Assembly: GCF_016859285.1 (NCBI RefSeq)
Contig: NC_053414.1
Coordinates: 7,970,017-8,034,016 of the forward strand
Source: Xiphias gladius
Lineage: Eukaryota > Chordata > Actinopteri > Istiophoriformes > Xiphiidae
Reading direction: 5' to 3'
DNA: 64,000 bases
Part shown: positions 38,201 through 53,200 of the stretch, piece by piece
Position numbering within the stretch: position 1 is the stretch's first letter
Layout: each line of letters begins with the position of its first letter
Made by a program: the position numbers and the translations under genes
The notes under the pieces: model-generated
Database searches by the model: none
Told to the model about the DNA's origin: nothing
The model's input: only the letters and a program-made list of their open reading frames with translations

Positions 38201-41200
38201 ATATTTAATACCGCACACACACGTTTACATACCGTTCTGACAGAAAGTAGGTGATTGGTCCACAACCAGTTTCGTTTAAGATGAGCAAAAAATTCTGAAT
38301 CCAGACCTCCTGCTCCTTTACCGTCTCCTGGTATCACCCCGTCATCACACACTTCACGACTGCCCCTGTGTGTGTTTGTGTGTGTGTGCGTGTGCAGAGA
38401 CACATGATGTATACATCAGTTCCAAGTAACACACATGGTGGTGGAATACATTTGTACTGTTTCAAAATAAAAGTACAAGCTTAAATTTCAGGGTCTTTGA
38501 GTTCATGATTTTATAAAACCTGAAAAAAAGAGATGTGTACAAGGTTTTCATGTTCTTTATAGCTGATTCTATTGAACTTGATCCTTTATCCTTCAGCAAA
38601 ATAACTTCTTCATGTGCAGCTACAGTACTACTCTGTCAATACTGAAAGAACAGTCATTAAATTGATCTGAAACGATTAGCTGATTAATTAATTAGCAACA
38701 AGTTAGATACTTAATCATTTATGTCAACTGAAAAGCAAAAATGCCAAACATTCTCCGATTTGAGGATTAACTTCTTTTCTCAGTTTGATATCATTGCAGA
38801 TATTATACATTATATATTTCGGTTGGACAAAACAAGCAATTTCGAAAACGTCACCTTGGGCTATGGAAGATGATGATAGTTGTTTTTCACTATTTTCGCA
38901 CATTTGTAGAATTGATAATTGATTCATTAAAAAAAATTGGTTACAGTCCTCACTTTGACCCTTTTGCCTATTATTTTACCCTGCAGGCTCCAGGACAATC
39001 CTACTGCACTTACTTTAGCAGGTATGCCATTCCTACGAACACGTTGCGCTCGTGCACAAAGGAAGGAGCAGCATCCTCCTCTGTGACATTTCTCTTACTT
39101 CGGATTACCCCTAAAAAATGCAAACACAGGGAGATAGAAACATCTCAAAAAGGTGAAGTTATATTTTTCCGTTTGATTGCCAGTGTTTTGAGTGATCCTG
39201 CTTCTATAAATGTGTGTGTGCACGTACCCAGTGGTGTATTGAGGCAGACACACATCAGGTCAAACCAGTAGTTTTCAACATCCTCAGCAGTGTTGAATGT
39301 GTACTGGCGCCTGTCAAAGGGTTTTTCGGGTGACTCTGTGACCAGCCAGTAGTGCGGCTCCGCGTTGGTGGTGTCGACAATGGTGGCATTACGTCTCAGG
39401 TACACAAACACCTGGAGCAGTGCAGGTTTGGAGAAAGAACATGAGACATACGAAAAGAGAATTTAATTACGTGTGATTTCCTTTGACCAAGTAAAGAACC
39501 TCTATTCCGTGATGTGACATTCATGCTTTATTTAAAACACATGCTATAAACACTCCTAAATGGTTTAGTGCTAAATTTAAATATATTGATAGGTCAATGT
39601 GCTTTTTGTAAAAACTTAACATGAACTTCAACATTATTGTTTTGACTTACATCAGTCACTCGTATTTCGTTTTTTTTGTTCTAACAGTAAAAGAGTACTG
39701 AACGATGTGCCAAATATTAGTCATTTCTTCATTAAAATAGATTCTTTACGCACCAATATTAAATTACATGAAAACAAAAAAACGCAGAAATGTCTGATGT
39801 ACAGTGTAATTAAACCTTCTTTGATCTTCAGGCTTAAAAGTCTGTAGCTCTGTTTTTTTTTTCTCATTGTTATGATCTGGTTTATATTATTTTTGTTTGT
39901 AATTGTGCTTTTAATTGTATTTGCCTCCTTAATCTTCTCTTGCTGAACTCCATGTTACTTGTATGTCGGCACAGTTGTTCTGTTTATGTCTTGTAGTAAA
40001 GGGGCAAAAAAACATAACACAAGCTGTAAATACTTCAAAATTAAACATTTTCAACGATAACTTTTGTCTTCACCGTTTTCCCCTGTTTCGAATGTTATGA
40101 TATTCGTCTGTAAGAATGCAAACAATTAATGATAGCCAAATGCAATTCTGTGTGGCATGAGAGAATCAGAGCAACGGTAAGATGATGACGATTTATTCTT
40201 CACTCTCTCTCTCTCTGTGTTTGGACTGACAGACTTGACTTGATGTGGTCACCGCGTACCTGGTCTTTCTCCTTGAACTTCTCCACAGGTCCAAACTGCA
40301 GCAGACCCATGTAGGCCAATTTCTGCAGGTTCTCATGAAATGAGAAGAGGTATTTCCTGACATAAAGAACCCATAAACACTCAGTTTAGAATTACAGTTA
40401 TGATGTGTTATGGCGAGAGCAGGAAAGAGAGAGGAAAGAGAAGGAAAATCACCGTCTATAAAGCAGCTGTCTTTTCATTCTGGCGGGCAGCACTCTAACA
40501 AGATGGTGTTGTTTCACGGGGTCGTTAAGATATTCCTCCAGTCCATCCACCTGTGGACACAATTCAGCAAATGTGTTTTTATGTACTGCATATGCTCTGT
40601 CTTTCCTCAAGTACTGCAAGTTGTGCTATAAGCAGTGGGCCACCATCAATATCTTATAAATGTCCACATGTCCAACTTATGAGGCATAATAAAACCTACA
40701 TTCAGTTGCCAGTTTAAAATTTTTTTACATAATATATTGTCCACATAGTTTATATCCATGAGGATGAACTAAATATTACAATCACCTCTTTGTATAACTC
40801 AATACAATTCAACAGCGCCACAAACTGCAGCCTCCAAAATGATCATAAAGTTGAATCAGCGCCTCTAAAACCGTTTCAACAAAAACTGAACGTTATAATT
40901 TTCATTGAGGTAGGATTTATCGCAGGACTATTGTCCTAGACTCCATTAATTTCGGGTGATGTCTTCAGGTGTCTTGTTTAGTCCTTAAAAAGATCCAAAG
41001 CCCAAAGATATTCAGTTGACAATGATATAAAGCAGAGAAAAGCAGAAAATCCTCACATTTGAGCAACTGGAACCAAATATTTTTGACAGTTTTACTCCAT
41101 AAATTACTTAAACAGTTAATTGATTATCAGAATAGTTGGCTGTTTATTCAACTAATTGTTGCAGTACTTCATGGCGGTATTGTTTCTTGTCTTTGCAGTA

Positions 41201-44200
41201 GGAATATTTCAAAGTATGTCTGTTTTTAGGCTTATGGCCAGGAAGAAATATTACTGTTAGGACACACTCTTTTCTTGTACCGCACAGGTTTTCAACGACC
41301 TCAAATGTTTGTATGCAGAATGTTCACAATGGCACCACATGTTAATTTATGAGGCAGACTGAGACGGCACTGTAATTTAATTAATTCAATGTCAAAATTT
41401 TCGGAAAGGAACAGCACTTTTTTCCTCCTACAAATCAGATGCTCAGAAGGTTTACTTTCTGTTGATTATCGTTTTCTTTTTACTTGCAGACACAGAATAT
41501 ATTTACAGGTAATTATTTGATGTAAAGTAACATTGTGGTATGCACCCATGTCAACATAATTCTTGTGGCTCCATTGTTTGTGCACATTTAGAGATGCAAT
41601 AACCTTTCTTCTACTATACAGAAAAGGTAAGTGAAATGCTTTCGAAAGCATCCTTTCGAAAGCAGCACAAAATGTGTTCACACCTTGTAGTTGATCTGTA
41701 TGACCTGAATGAAGACGGAGAGAGGCAGACAGAGGAGCAGGTCGCCCACCATCGCCCAGCCGCTGCTAAACTCTTTGTGGACGCGGACAGGAGGAATGAA
41801 TTTCTTCCACGACTCTTCATCGGCGTACACTATCAGAGACAGGCGAAAGATTACAGAACAATCAAGGTGTTTAGTTGTGAAACCCTGACAGCGCAACTTT
41901 GTTCCAATAATTAAAAATAGCTACTGTACCCACATTCACTACTAAGTCCCGCTATGCAGTGCTAGTTAACGGTTTGCAGAAATCATGCACTGGTTTTGAC
42001 AAAAGCAAGTTAATTTATTACGAAGCATATGCGTAGTTTCACACATGATGCTCTCACCTTTCATGTCAGACTGAGAGTGACCAGGTGTTGATTCTTCCTT
42101 CTGCTCCTCCTCTTCGTCACCTGATGTCACGTCCAATTTAGACACAGTAGAATCTGCAGTTTGTGGGTGAGCGGAGCCGGAGGCAGCTTTTTCAGACGGT
42201 TGTTTTTGTCCGTCCGTGTTTGTGGAGTTCTGCGTGTCTCTCAGGTCTTGTTTTTCGTGGTTGTCTGGGTGTCTGGCTTCAGGATCAGAGCTGTGTAGGT
42301 TCGCTGGTGCTTCACCGGCCGAGTCGGAGCCAGTGGAGCTGTGTCTGAGCGGGTGCCCGTACATCAAGTACCAGAGGAAGTTATGAACAACACGCAGACG
42401 ATGCATTTTGGGCTGGAAGCCGAAAGTCTTACCCAATCCTCTAACTATAAGAACAGAGAGAGACAGAAGACGAAGAACATAAAAATCTCGAGGGTATCAA
42501 TACAGTTCATATACAGTCATCAAGTCAATAAGCTAAATAGAGGAGGTGGTAAAGTTGCAGAATCCAACAATATTTTCCCAACTGTGAATTCAAATTCAAA
42601 AGTTTTTTGTCTGAATGGTAACTTTGATGTTTCTTGACAGTGACACAGGATTTCACTGAATTTAAGAACACTGTACCTGATACCTACCGTAGTAAGGCTA
42701 CATTTTGGGAAATCATAGTAAATCACGTTTATTTTGTCAGTTTGGTATAGAGCTGAGATGATTACTTAATCAATCAATTAGTCGTAGAAATAGGTCTGAA
42801 CTCCTAAATAAGAGAATTTGCTGCTTGTCTTTATCACACAGTAACGTTTTAGGCACTTGTTAGATGTTTAGATTTTTATCCACCGAACAAAGTCATCAGG
42901 GAGGTCTCTGATCCTTCCCAAATTCATTCTGCACCATGACTACGAGTCCAAACATACAGCCAGAGCCAAAAAGAACTATCTTCAGTGACTAAAAGAAAAC
43001 AACGAGTCCTGCAACAGATGGTCTGGCCCCCAAAGAGCCCTGATCTCAACACCATGGGGTCAGTCTGGGATTACATGGAGAGACAGAGGACACTGAGACA
43101 GCCTAAATCCACAGGAGAACTGGGACAAGTTCTCCAAGATGCTTCGAACAAACCTACCTGCCAAATACCTTCAAAAACTGAACTGGTGTTGTTTTAAAGG
43201 CAAAAGGGAGGTCACACCAATTACCGATTTGATTAGGTTTTTTCTGTGTACTGCACTTAACTGATGAATAAAACTATTCTTTGCATTATTGTGAAAGCAA
43301 CCGTACTTTACTTTTGGTGCCTAAAACATTTGCACAGAACTTTATATGATAATAATTTGAATATGTTTTTGACTCTTCGGATTGTTTGTCAGACAAATCA
43401 AACAAATTGAATACACCACCTTGGGCTCTGGGAAATTGCGATGGCATTTTCTTTTTTCCTTTTTTCTCATATTTTAAAAGACAAAATGATTCATTGATAT
43501 GTCTTCTCTCCTGAATCTTGTATCTACTGAAAGTTGTACATCTGACTTTTCTTGAGTGAACACATTTTTTTCAGTGCAGGTTCTTGTTGTTTGCGCTGAT
43601 GGTTCGACTGGGAAAACTTCATGCCCAATAAAGGCGTGATGCTCCAACTCTCGGTCACTGAATCCTGACTATTCAGAAAATAAACAAACAGACTCCAGGC
43701 CGCTCCGAAATAACGCGTCCCCTTTGTATGCTGCGGTATACAACCAAATAGAACCTGTAGTGGGCTTGAACTCCTTGTCGTCTTTTATGCTTGCTCTCTT
43801 CCTGTCAGCCTTGCTCTTTTGGCCTTTAGAAGTGCCCGCCGTCGTCTCCTCAGACTCTCTTTCTTGGTTTCTGGCTCTCTCTTCAGTGTGCTGCAGACTG
43901 AGGGACAGCACAGGGAAGACAAAAGACAGTTGAACAGAGGGCGAATCAAGAAACATGACACAAGACACGTCCCCGTTCTAGACAACAGACCACTTCCAAG
44001 TCAGGATTGAGTATGCAGGATATTTACACTGAGAAACTGACAAAATGAAATATAATCACAGGAGTCAGGCTGTGGGAGAGCAGTGACAATCAGAGGAAAC
44101 AGCTTGCCACTAGATTGTGGTGGCCACCAAGCTAACTTAGACTACTCAGACATTCTGTATTTCTCAATGACTTCTTTTAAAGTATTTGTTTTTTGCTCAC

Positions 44201-47200
44201 CGGACAGCTGAGTAAGAGCTGGAGATCTTGAAGCGGACCTGCTCAATAACTCGGTGCACTATGTCGTCATTGGGCTGAATAGACGGATGAACGACCATCT
44301 CAACCTGCATGTGGAAGAGCGTTGAGAAAGAGAGTGGAGGTAAGGGGTGGGGTGGGGGGGATATCAACAAGTAAAAAAAAGTTAATATTTCTTTTCTAGT
44401 CCTCTAGTCTGTACATTTGCCTTTGCTAAAAATCATCTGATTCTGCGTTTTATTTTAATCACAGAAAGTGGATGTAATGAAAGAAGAACAACCAACCTCC
44501 AAATGATGATAGGTATGGAAATGTAATTGACCATCGAGGTGTGGTGTGTTTGTACCTTCTTGGTGATCCCGTCCTGTATGACAGTGGTCGTGTAAATCTT
44601 AAGCAGGCCTTCTCTAGACAGACTGTGGACGAGACGCAAGATAGTTTTCTTGCAACACTTTGAGCTGACTCCGTCCTGCTTCTCTTCATCATTGATCATC
44701 TTCTGCAGTCTGGAAAAAAAACAGCATGTTGACATTTTTTTTTTCCCTCTTCAATTCTGTCTGTAAATGCTTTGGAATAAACTGATGAAACATTGAAGAC
44801 AAACTGACGGGAAAAGACCCTCTATGATTTTGAAGTTGCGGACGGCCTCGACGATCAGGTTCTTCCTCCTCAACAGGCGGTACGTCTCGTGAGACCTCTT
44901 CAAAGACTTTCTGGATTTTTTTCGACTGGGGGTCTGAGGGAGGTGGATCGAGCCGTTACTTTCATCTACCCATCTCAAACAGAACAGCTTCGATCTGGGC
45001 CCCGTTCTTCGTACGTGGATAACTCAGTTATCCAGACTAGATCGTGGTTGATTTGACTTAAGTCTGGATTTTCTGGTTCGTCAAAGCTGGTTTAAAATTA
45101 AACTAAGAGCAGTAAGACCAAACTGCAGCGTACTGACATTTAACTGGATGAAAGTTAGTACGACCAAGACTGTCTAGGGTGAATCCCATGTGTGATGGTT
45201 TCTTAGGGATACAATAAAACAGTGCTGATATTATTAATATTTTAGATGAAAAATGCTGATGACTTCATCCAGAATTAAAAAATAACCAACCAGAAAAATA
45301 AGAACCAAATTATCTGGATGAGAATTAACAGGATTACTTTAACCTGATAACAGCATGTTAAGCTGAATTAGTTAAGCCACATTTGAAGAACAGGGCCCCG
45401 TTATAGCAGGAAAAAAAACAAAAACAAACCAGTGAAACCAACCCATCAGACTGACCTGCGGCAGGCCAACATCTTTAACAACCACAATGTTGTTGTCTGC
45501 TGGGTTAATACCCGATGCCTCACTCGGAGGCAAAGAGCTGCCAGGACTTAAGCTGGATTGCTCTCCATCCTCAGTTGCTGCTTGCTCTGATAGTAGAGAC
45601 ATAGAAAAGGGAAAACACACATAATGTATTGTATCACGTCAGAGAAAATTACCTAACCAAAGTAACAAACAATGCTACAAAGGTGATTCACAAAAGGTTA
45701 AATACAACTTAGCAGCATTTTTTTCAGCTATAAATGACATCTGGCAAAACGCTGATACGATGATTTTATACTGACAGTAGCTCAAATGACTCCATATAAT
45801 GTAAAAGGGGTCGTCTGTAGTGATGAGCCCACAGAGAATTATTATCTGCCTCTGCAGTTCCTCTCAGCTCTGCAGAGCTTTACAGTGACTTTCAACTCAT
45901 TGTTTTGGTCTCATGGCCAGCGACTTTAATGTTTTGGTTCAGTCCCACCCCTCTGATCGGCACTGTTTTTGGCCCCAACAGGTGAAGCTCTAAAAACTGT
46001 AACTGCACAACACCAAACAGCAGACAGACAAACTTAGCAACTAGCTGGTGACAATATGTCAGACAATTTTCTGTTTACAGATGCTTTCTGCTGCCCACTG
46101 GCCAGAAAAAAAAAAATCAGTTATTGCAGGTGTAGGATTTCCTCATTTTCAGCAGAACAAAGACTTTTCCTTCAGAGATTGCCTTCTGCCGAAGTATAGG
46201 TGAAGTGTAGTTGTTTAGGCCCCTTTCTAGGGATTACCTGTTCTGAGAACATCAGATGTCATACCGGTCTTGGGTTCGCTGCTTGCTGGGGTTTCACCTG
46301 AGTGATGACAGAAATTTAAAAAAAAAAAGAAAAAAAAAAAGGGTGAGACAACATAAAGAGCTGCAATTGCCCATTAAACCAACTCTTTGATTATCACAGT
46401 ACACAGTTAGGATGTAGGTTACAGAGTCCTTTTTAAATAATATCTGTTGTGAGAAGTGTCATGGTTTAATGAGTGCTCACATTCAGCTGGTGTGGGGATG
46501 TCAGGTTGTGTCTGATTCGCTGTCACACCGCCTTTCTTCCCCGTCGTCTTTCTTCTTGCCCCTGACTTTCCTCTCGCTTTACCTCCACCTCCTTCCAAAC
46601 CTTCACCCCCCATTTCCACTTCTCTAACACCACATGCCTGCCCAGCTTCCTCGGCATCTTTGTCTCCTTCTCCACCTGCTTTCTGAATCTTCTTTGCCGC
46701 AGGATTTTTGGTGTTTCCTTTTGCTGTTGTCTCTGAGGATGGTTGCGTTTTAGGGATGGCAGTTGCCGTATCTGATGTCTGTGGTGCAGAGGAGTAGAGG
46801 AGTTTCTTGCGTTCCTGCTCCTTTGCAAACAGCTGGAGCTGATCGCTCACACCCACACAACTGTCAAAAGAAGTGAGCAGAGCAATATTACTGATACTTT
46901 AGTATTTGATGTCATGTGGTGTTAAAATAAGAATTTGGAAATCTGTTCTCATTTATAAATACACACTTGTGGCTGATAAATTTTGTGGTCCTCTGCCGAC
47001 CCTCGTCCTCCATGAATCCCTGCAGGGTGAAAGACATCACACACATAAAAATGAAACACCTTTACATTGTAATATGATGTGTAATAAAACAGCCCTTAAT
47101 TAAAAGCTAATTTTCGAGTAGACTGCCACTTTGGCTTTTTGCATGTGTTGACTCAGTTCTACGGTAAAATTCTGAGGCTACTGTGGTGATGTACTGGACA

Positions 47201-50200
47201 ACCTTACGACAAAGGGTGTCTCATGTATTTCGACTACCTCATCTACATCTATTGAGAAGCAAAAATGTTTACACTTGATATAATGTAATGCAGTACAATA
47301 CAATGAAATATAACAATACAACAATACCACAAATTATAGCCCACAGTTGAAACAACACACTAGAATTTGGACAAGATGATAGCGCTAGATGAAAAGTTAA
47401 GATACCACAAGTGATTCAAATCCATCCTGATGGGAACATGAATTTCTGTACCGAATTTCCTGGCAATCCATCCAATAGATGACAGATATTTCATAAAATT
47501 TCTCAAAATCACAAATGTCAACCTCGTGGTGTCACTAGAGTAAAAGTCATGGGATCACCAAAACTATTAGGATTCATCCTCAGAGGACCATGACTGCCTG
47601 GAAAAAACTATGTGTCAGTCCATAAAGCAGATATCGAGATATTTCACAGTGTAAGTGACAACTTTGACCTGCTGGTGGAGCTACGGGCAAGTTCATTAGG
47701 ATTTGTCCTCTGGGGACCGTGAATGTCAAAATGTATAAAAATTTCATGGCAATCTGTCAAAGTTGTTGAGATATTTCAGTCTCGACCAAAGTGATGAACC
47801 AACAGGCTGACATTGCAGTACTTAGAGCCATACCACTAGCATGGCCAAAAATGTAAACAGATGGCAGTATTCTTTAAAGGACAGAACTTCTGGGCACTCA
47901 GTGTTAGCATGTTATCATTAGCAGCCTTATCTTAGATTAAAATGCTACTGTTGCATGTCTTTAGCCCATGGCTCTCCACAAAAACAAGTTACTAATTCCA
48001 ATAAACACCATTTTGCAGCTCAAACAAATGGGTGAACAAGCTTCCTATCTGACACCAAACAAACTTCTCACAGATCTTATCAGACCACCATCGGATCTGG
48101 CGCTCATCACAACATTTCAGAGAGGAAGGCTTTTTCTTCCTGATGGTTGTCCTCTGGTGGAGGTCATGTGGGTGGGGAGCCTCAGCCTATTTGGCAATTG
48201 AGATTGGTCACTGGACACGATTGGATTCACAAACTAACATCCTATTATGTAAGACATTTTTCCAATCTCTCCGCCTGCACATAAACCTTTCCAACAGACC
48301 TCACAAGTTTAGACTTCATTAAATTTTCAAACAGTTTTTCAAACAGTTTTTACCTACAGTGTTCCAGCTTATCATGCAAGTAATAGTATATATCACTAAC
48401 AAAATTTACATTTTCATATTACATAACATTTAGTTTTTAGTTTTTAAATGTAAGTGTTTGATTGTTTTATTTCTCCTTTTAGATAACATCTATCAATCTC
48501 AGGCAGGGTTGTTAATCAATTTATCAGGTGACCTTAATTAAAAGGGAATCCGACTTAGAGTGGGCAGTTCCTAACTGAACATTTCCTGACATTGTATAAA
48601 AAGAACAATCGTGCGTTCCTGAACAACATTATTTTCATGCAGAACAATGCACCATCCCGTGCTGCGCAAAACACCCTTGACCCCTCGGTTGCTGTGGACA
48701 TAGAAGGAGAAAACAATCATGCTGTGACCACCATCATCCCCTGACCTCAACCCTGTTGAAAACCTGTAGAGCATCCTTTAAAGAGGAAGATCTTTGAGGG
48801 TTGGCGGTAGAATACTTCAAAACAGCATCTCTGGTAGGCCATACTGGCATCCTCGAATGAAATATAGGCAGAAACTATACATGGACTTATAAGTTCAATG
48901 TATAAGAGAGTTGTTTAAGCGATATCTAGCTTTAATCCGTAAGTAGATTTTTTTTAAAAATGTTTATTTTTTGAAGAATGATCTGTTCAATTACAATAGA
49001 TTTGTTTTGAGTTCATTATGACCCATTTTCAGACTGCATTGTGCATAATAATTTGAAACGGTGTATTTTGTGTTCATTTCAAAATGTTACAAACTTTACT
49101 GTTTGTTATCAGTAGTTTTTGCTTTTATTAACATCCACATCGTAATGTAATTGTTGAGGATTTAAAAAAAAAAAAAATCCTTAATCGTGCTGACAGTTTA
49201 GGAAAAAACAAACAAAAATGGCATCTGCATAATAACTTGGTACAGGGTGTACAAAGAAGTCTTTTCGATAGGTAGAAAATTAATTTTGTTGGCAAAATAA
49301 TTCTCTATATGGGAAACATTGTGTTAACAGCATAGGGCTTACCTTAATTAAACCATCCCTCTCTAGTCTTCGGCAGAGCATGCGAGATTCCAGTTTACCA
49401 ACGTTCATTCTATACCCGATACCAGTCTGGGGGATTCCCTTTGTACCACGGGATAATACTGCGTTAAAACAAAAAGACACAGACAAGAATTAATGCAATA
49501 CTCATTTGGAGGTGAGAAAAGTTAATGGATAATTACAGTGTAATCCTTAACTTCCCAGTCGATGCTAGTTTTTGTTTGTTGGCTCTGTCTGTCCTGTCTG
49601 AATAGAGACAATGGATTTGAGGGTAAAGTGCTGACTTTCAGCACTGACGTAAGGGTGATAAGAACCGTATTCCTATCACCGTCCTACTGTACTGTTCACA
49701 AACTGGAGGGACTATGTACAGCACTTTGCAGAAATAAAATATGTGCATGTGGTGGACGAGAGGGAGCGGTGACATTCCTGGAGAGTAGCGGGGAGCTGGA
49801 AAGCAATGATATTAAGGAAGAACACTGTACTGTAAGAGCACGCAGCAGCAGTGATGGATTTTAAGACAAATTTTGCTGTTGTATCCTTAATTACTGACCA
49901 TTGTGAACAATGTGGACGCCTGACCCCAAGCTTCTCACAGTGAATTGCCTCCAACACTGCATGTGCACAGAACGCCTTTATGTGTATATATTCATAATTT
50001 CATGCAGTTTTCATGGATGAAAATCAAAAATTAGGGGAGGGAGTGCTGGTCTGGTTACTCTTGTGATTGCACAAGGTTTTGTTTTTTGTTTTTTACACTT
50101 TGACCCTGCACTGCAAGGGGAGAAAAAATAAATCATTTTGACATTTGCTTATTTGCAGTGTTTTACGATTATTTAAAGCTTAATCTTATTTTTTCTGTCC

Positions 50201-53200
50201 AGAAGAAATTATTATTAATAAATACATTTATTAAGGTTCTTCTAACAAGGTTAAACGAAGACATGCATTTTAGGAAAGGTTAGTAAGTCTGACCTTGCAA
50301 AACTGCAATTGTAACTTTTTTGTAAAGGTGACTTGGATGCTGATTCAGACACGAGACCAACACGTGCAGTAACACCTCCTTCACATTATGTAACAAGGTG
50401 CATGTGAAAGGAGATTCTAAAATGGGCTGTGATTCCTTTACTGTTTGCCAACAGTCCCGATTTCATGTCAAATCCAATATTCTGGAGCTTAGAGCCAAAA
50501 AACAAAAAGAGAACGCGTCACTGTCCGAGTGTTTTCAGACTGCAGTGGACAACCCCAAACTAATGTGCTTGTTTTCTACTTGCCAACAAAAACATGTACG
50601 ACAATGTGAAACCAATTCATTTCCCCGAGTCTTCTGTTATTTGAGAGAAGGGACTGATGAACCATACCGATGTGATAGGCCTGTGACAGGACATCCTTCT
50701 CCATGATTCGCCCCTCTGGAGGGAAAGCTTTTCTTCTTGCTCCGGCGTCGTCTTCCTCGTCCTCGTCCTCATCATCATCATCAGCGACACCCTTCTTTGT
50801 ATACGGCTTTAACAGTCTCAAACAGCGCACAAGCACTTTATTCCCTGGGAAACAAAAGTTAAATAGCTCAGTGCTCTATTTGCCATATGGAACAAAAATT
50901 TAATACAGTATTATAATTGCCACAAACTTACAATATACAGCTGTATGCATTTCTGCAGCAACAATGTCTTTTAAAACTCTTGTATTTATAACTTCACTTT
51001 ATTATTTATATATATTCCTATCTCTAATAATAATGATTCTATAACTAAATGTTGAATTTAAACTTTTTCCTGTTCCTTCTTATCATGTCTTAAAGTAGAC
51101 TACACTTGTCATAGGTATACTTTTTGTTGTACTCTATAATGTTTTATTAGTGAAATTAGTGGGCCATTCAAAATATACCATTGCACAGAGCAGCTGTCAT
51201 GTGTTGTTCATCCCAGTGGCTGAAACAATTTGTTGATTAATCAATCAGGTCGCTATGTCTACTTGCAACGTCTTGTTGCAGGCTGTTACCAGTTATTTGT
51301 TCTTAAATCATTTTAATTGAATACTTCAAATAGAAGCCTAAGGATGTAAAAATATATAGTAAGTAAAGCAAATATTAGAAGAAAGTTTGAAAAAAAAAAA
51401 AAAAAAAAAAAGTTGAGTAGAGAACTATATTTTTTTCTTCTTTGCTATTCTTTTAACCATCTTGCAACATTGCATCTTCATAATTACCTAGCAGGTTCAC
51501 AAATTTCAGGTTAGGAACCACTGGCGATGGACAGAAAATTATTATTTTTTTTTTTTAAATTGAAAATGGAATAATCATTTAAATCGCTTTTCAAGCAAAA
51601 ATGTAAAAACATTCCACAGATTCCAGCTTCTCAAAGGTAAAGATAGGCTGTTATTTATACTTTCTCCAATGATAGTAAACTGAATATCTTCAGGCCTTTG
51701 ATTGTCTGTCAAACAAAACAAACAACTTAGAGATGTCACCTTGGGCTGGGCTTTATGAATGACAGATGAAACAATTCATCAAGGAAATAAACACTGATAG
51801 TGAAAGTAATCATTAGTGGCAGCCCTACACCGCAGTGTGGCTTTAAATAAACTGTTGAAACAACACATTGACTCATAACATGACTCATAACATGAGATGA
51901 TACTACTGGAGTTTTACCATTTAGGTTTATGTGATTTCATCTTTTTATTCTAACTCAAATTTTAGGAAGCTGTTTATATTTTAAACGAACTTTAGATTTA
52001 AAATGTTCTGTCAGTAGCTTAATATATGTTATTAATTTGAGATGAACCATTAATGCTGAATCAAATACATCAAAAATATCTAAGTCATTTGTGTGTTCCT
52101 CAGTACATGGAGCACGAAAGTGCAAATGGCTGTCAAGAAAGACACTGCTTATTCCTAATATCCCTCATGTCGATAATAAAATCAACAAATAAAAGTATTG
52201 GCAAAGATGGTATGGCTTTGATTTGAGCTTAATTGCTGATATTGTGATGGAATCCTGATAATGAGGTATTGTTATTTGATCAAATGGATGTTTTTGAGAT
52301 GAGCACGTAAATTTATTGCGCTTATATGCACTTGTGCTTCTGTGTCACGTTACCTTTTTTGTTGGTGCAGGGCCCGGCGCTGGGATCTAAGTCCTCCAGA
52401 GGGTACTGGCAAAACTCGACCAACTTGGCCGCTCGCATGTACTGAAATACACGCTTAAAAGTACGGTCGCTCACATTCTGCAAGAAAACACACGGCTATT
52501 GCCAAAAAACCGACAGAGGGGGCACACGCAGTCCGACAGACACTCGCAGAGAGATACTCACAAGTTGTTCTTTGAGCGTGATCAAAGTGGCAAACTGACC
52601 AGGTAACTGCTGGAGAAGGTTGGACACGTACTCCATCAGTATGTCATACTTACTCCTCCTGAAAGAGCAGGAAGGGGTGAGTGGAACGTCCTCAAAAGAG
52701 AGACAAAGACAGAGAGTGGGAGTGACGGAGCCTACAGACTAACGATGCTCCTAGATTTTAATATTACATTTACAAAAGCACAAACATTGGCTTTGTTCCG
52801 TCTAACTATTTGCACTTGAGTAGCAGGGCTATGGCTGTGGAAAGATGAACTAAACTGAAAACAAATTGACTGTTTGTATTCAAGTGAGCTCAAATGAGAA
52901 GGGGTCATGATTTTCAATGATTTCAGTAGGCTTGTGCTTCAATAGGAAAGCCCGTTTTTTCTTTACAGTTTTTGTAGAAAATGCGGTCCAATTACTTTTT
53001 TGAAAAACTTGGCACTGGTGATGAGACAAGTTATTAATGATTTGTGTCTCTACACCTGCAGATTACACCAGCAAGCTGTCTTCGCTGAGGCCGTGCATTA
53101 TTTGAAATACTAGTGCCTGGATTTTGGTACCAATACAGAAAGGATACAGTTTTTGAAATCTTACTTTGACAAATATATTCTGAACAAATTTGTTTAATTT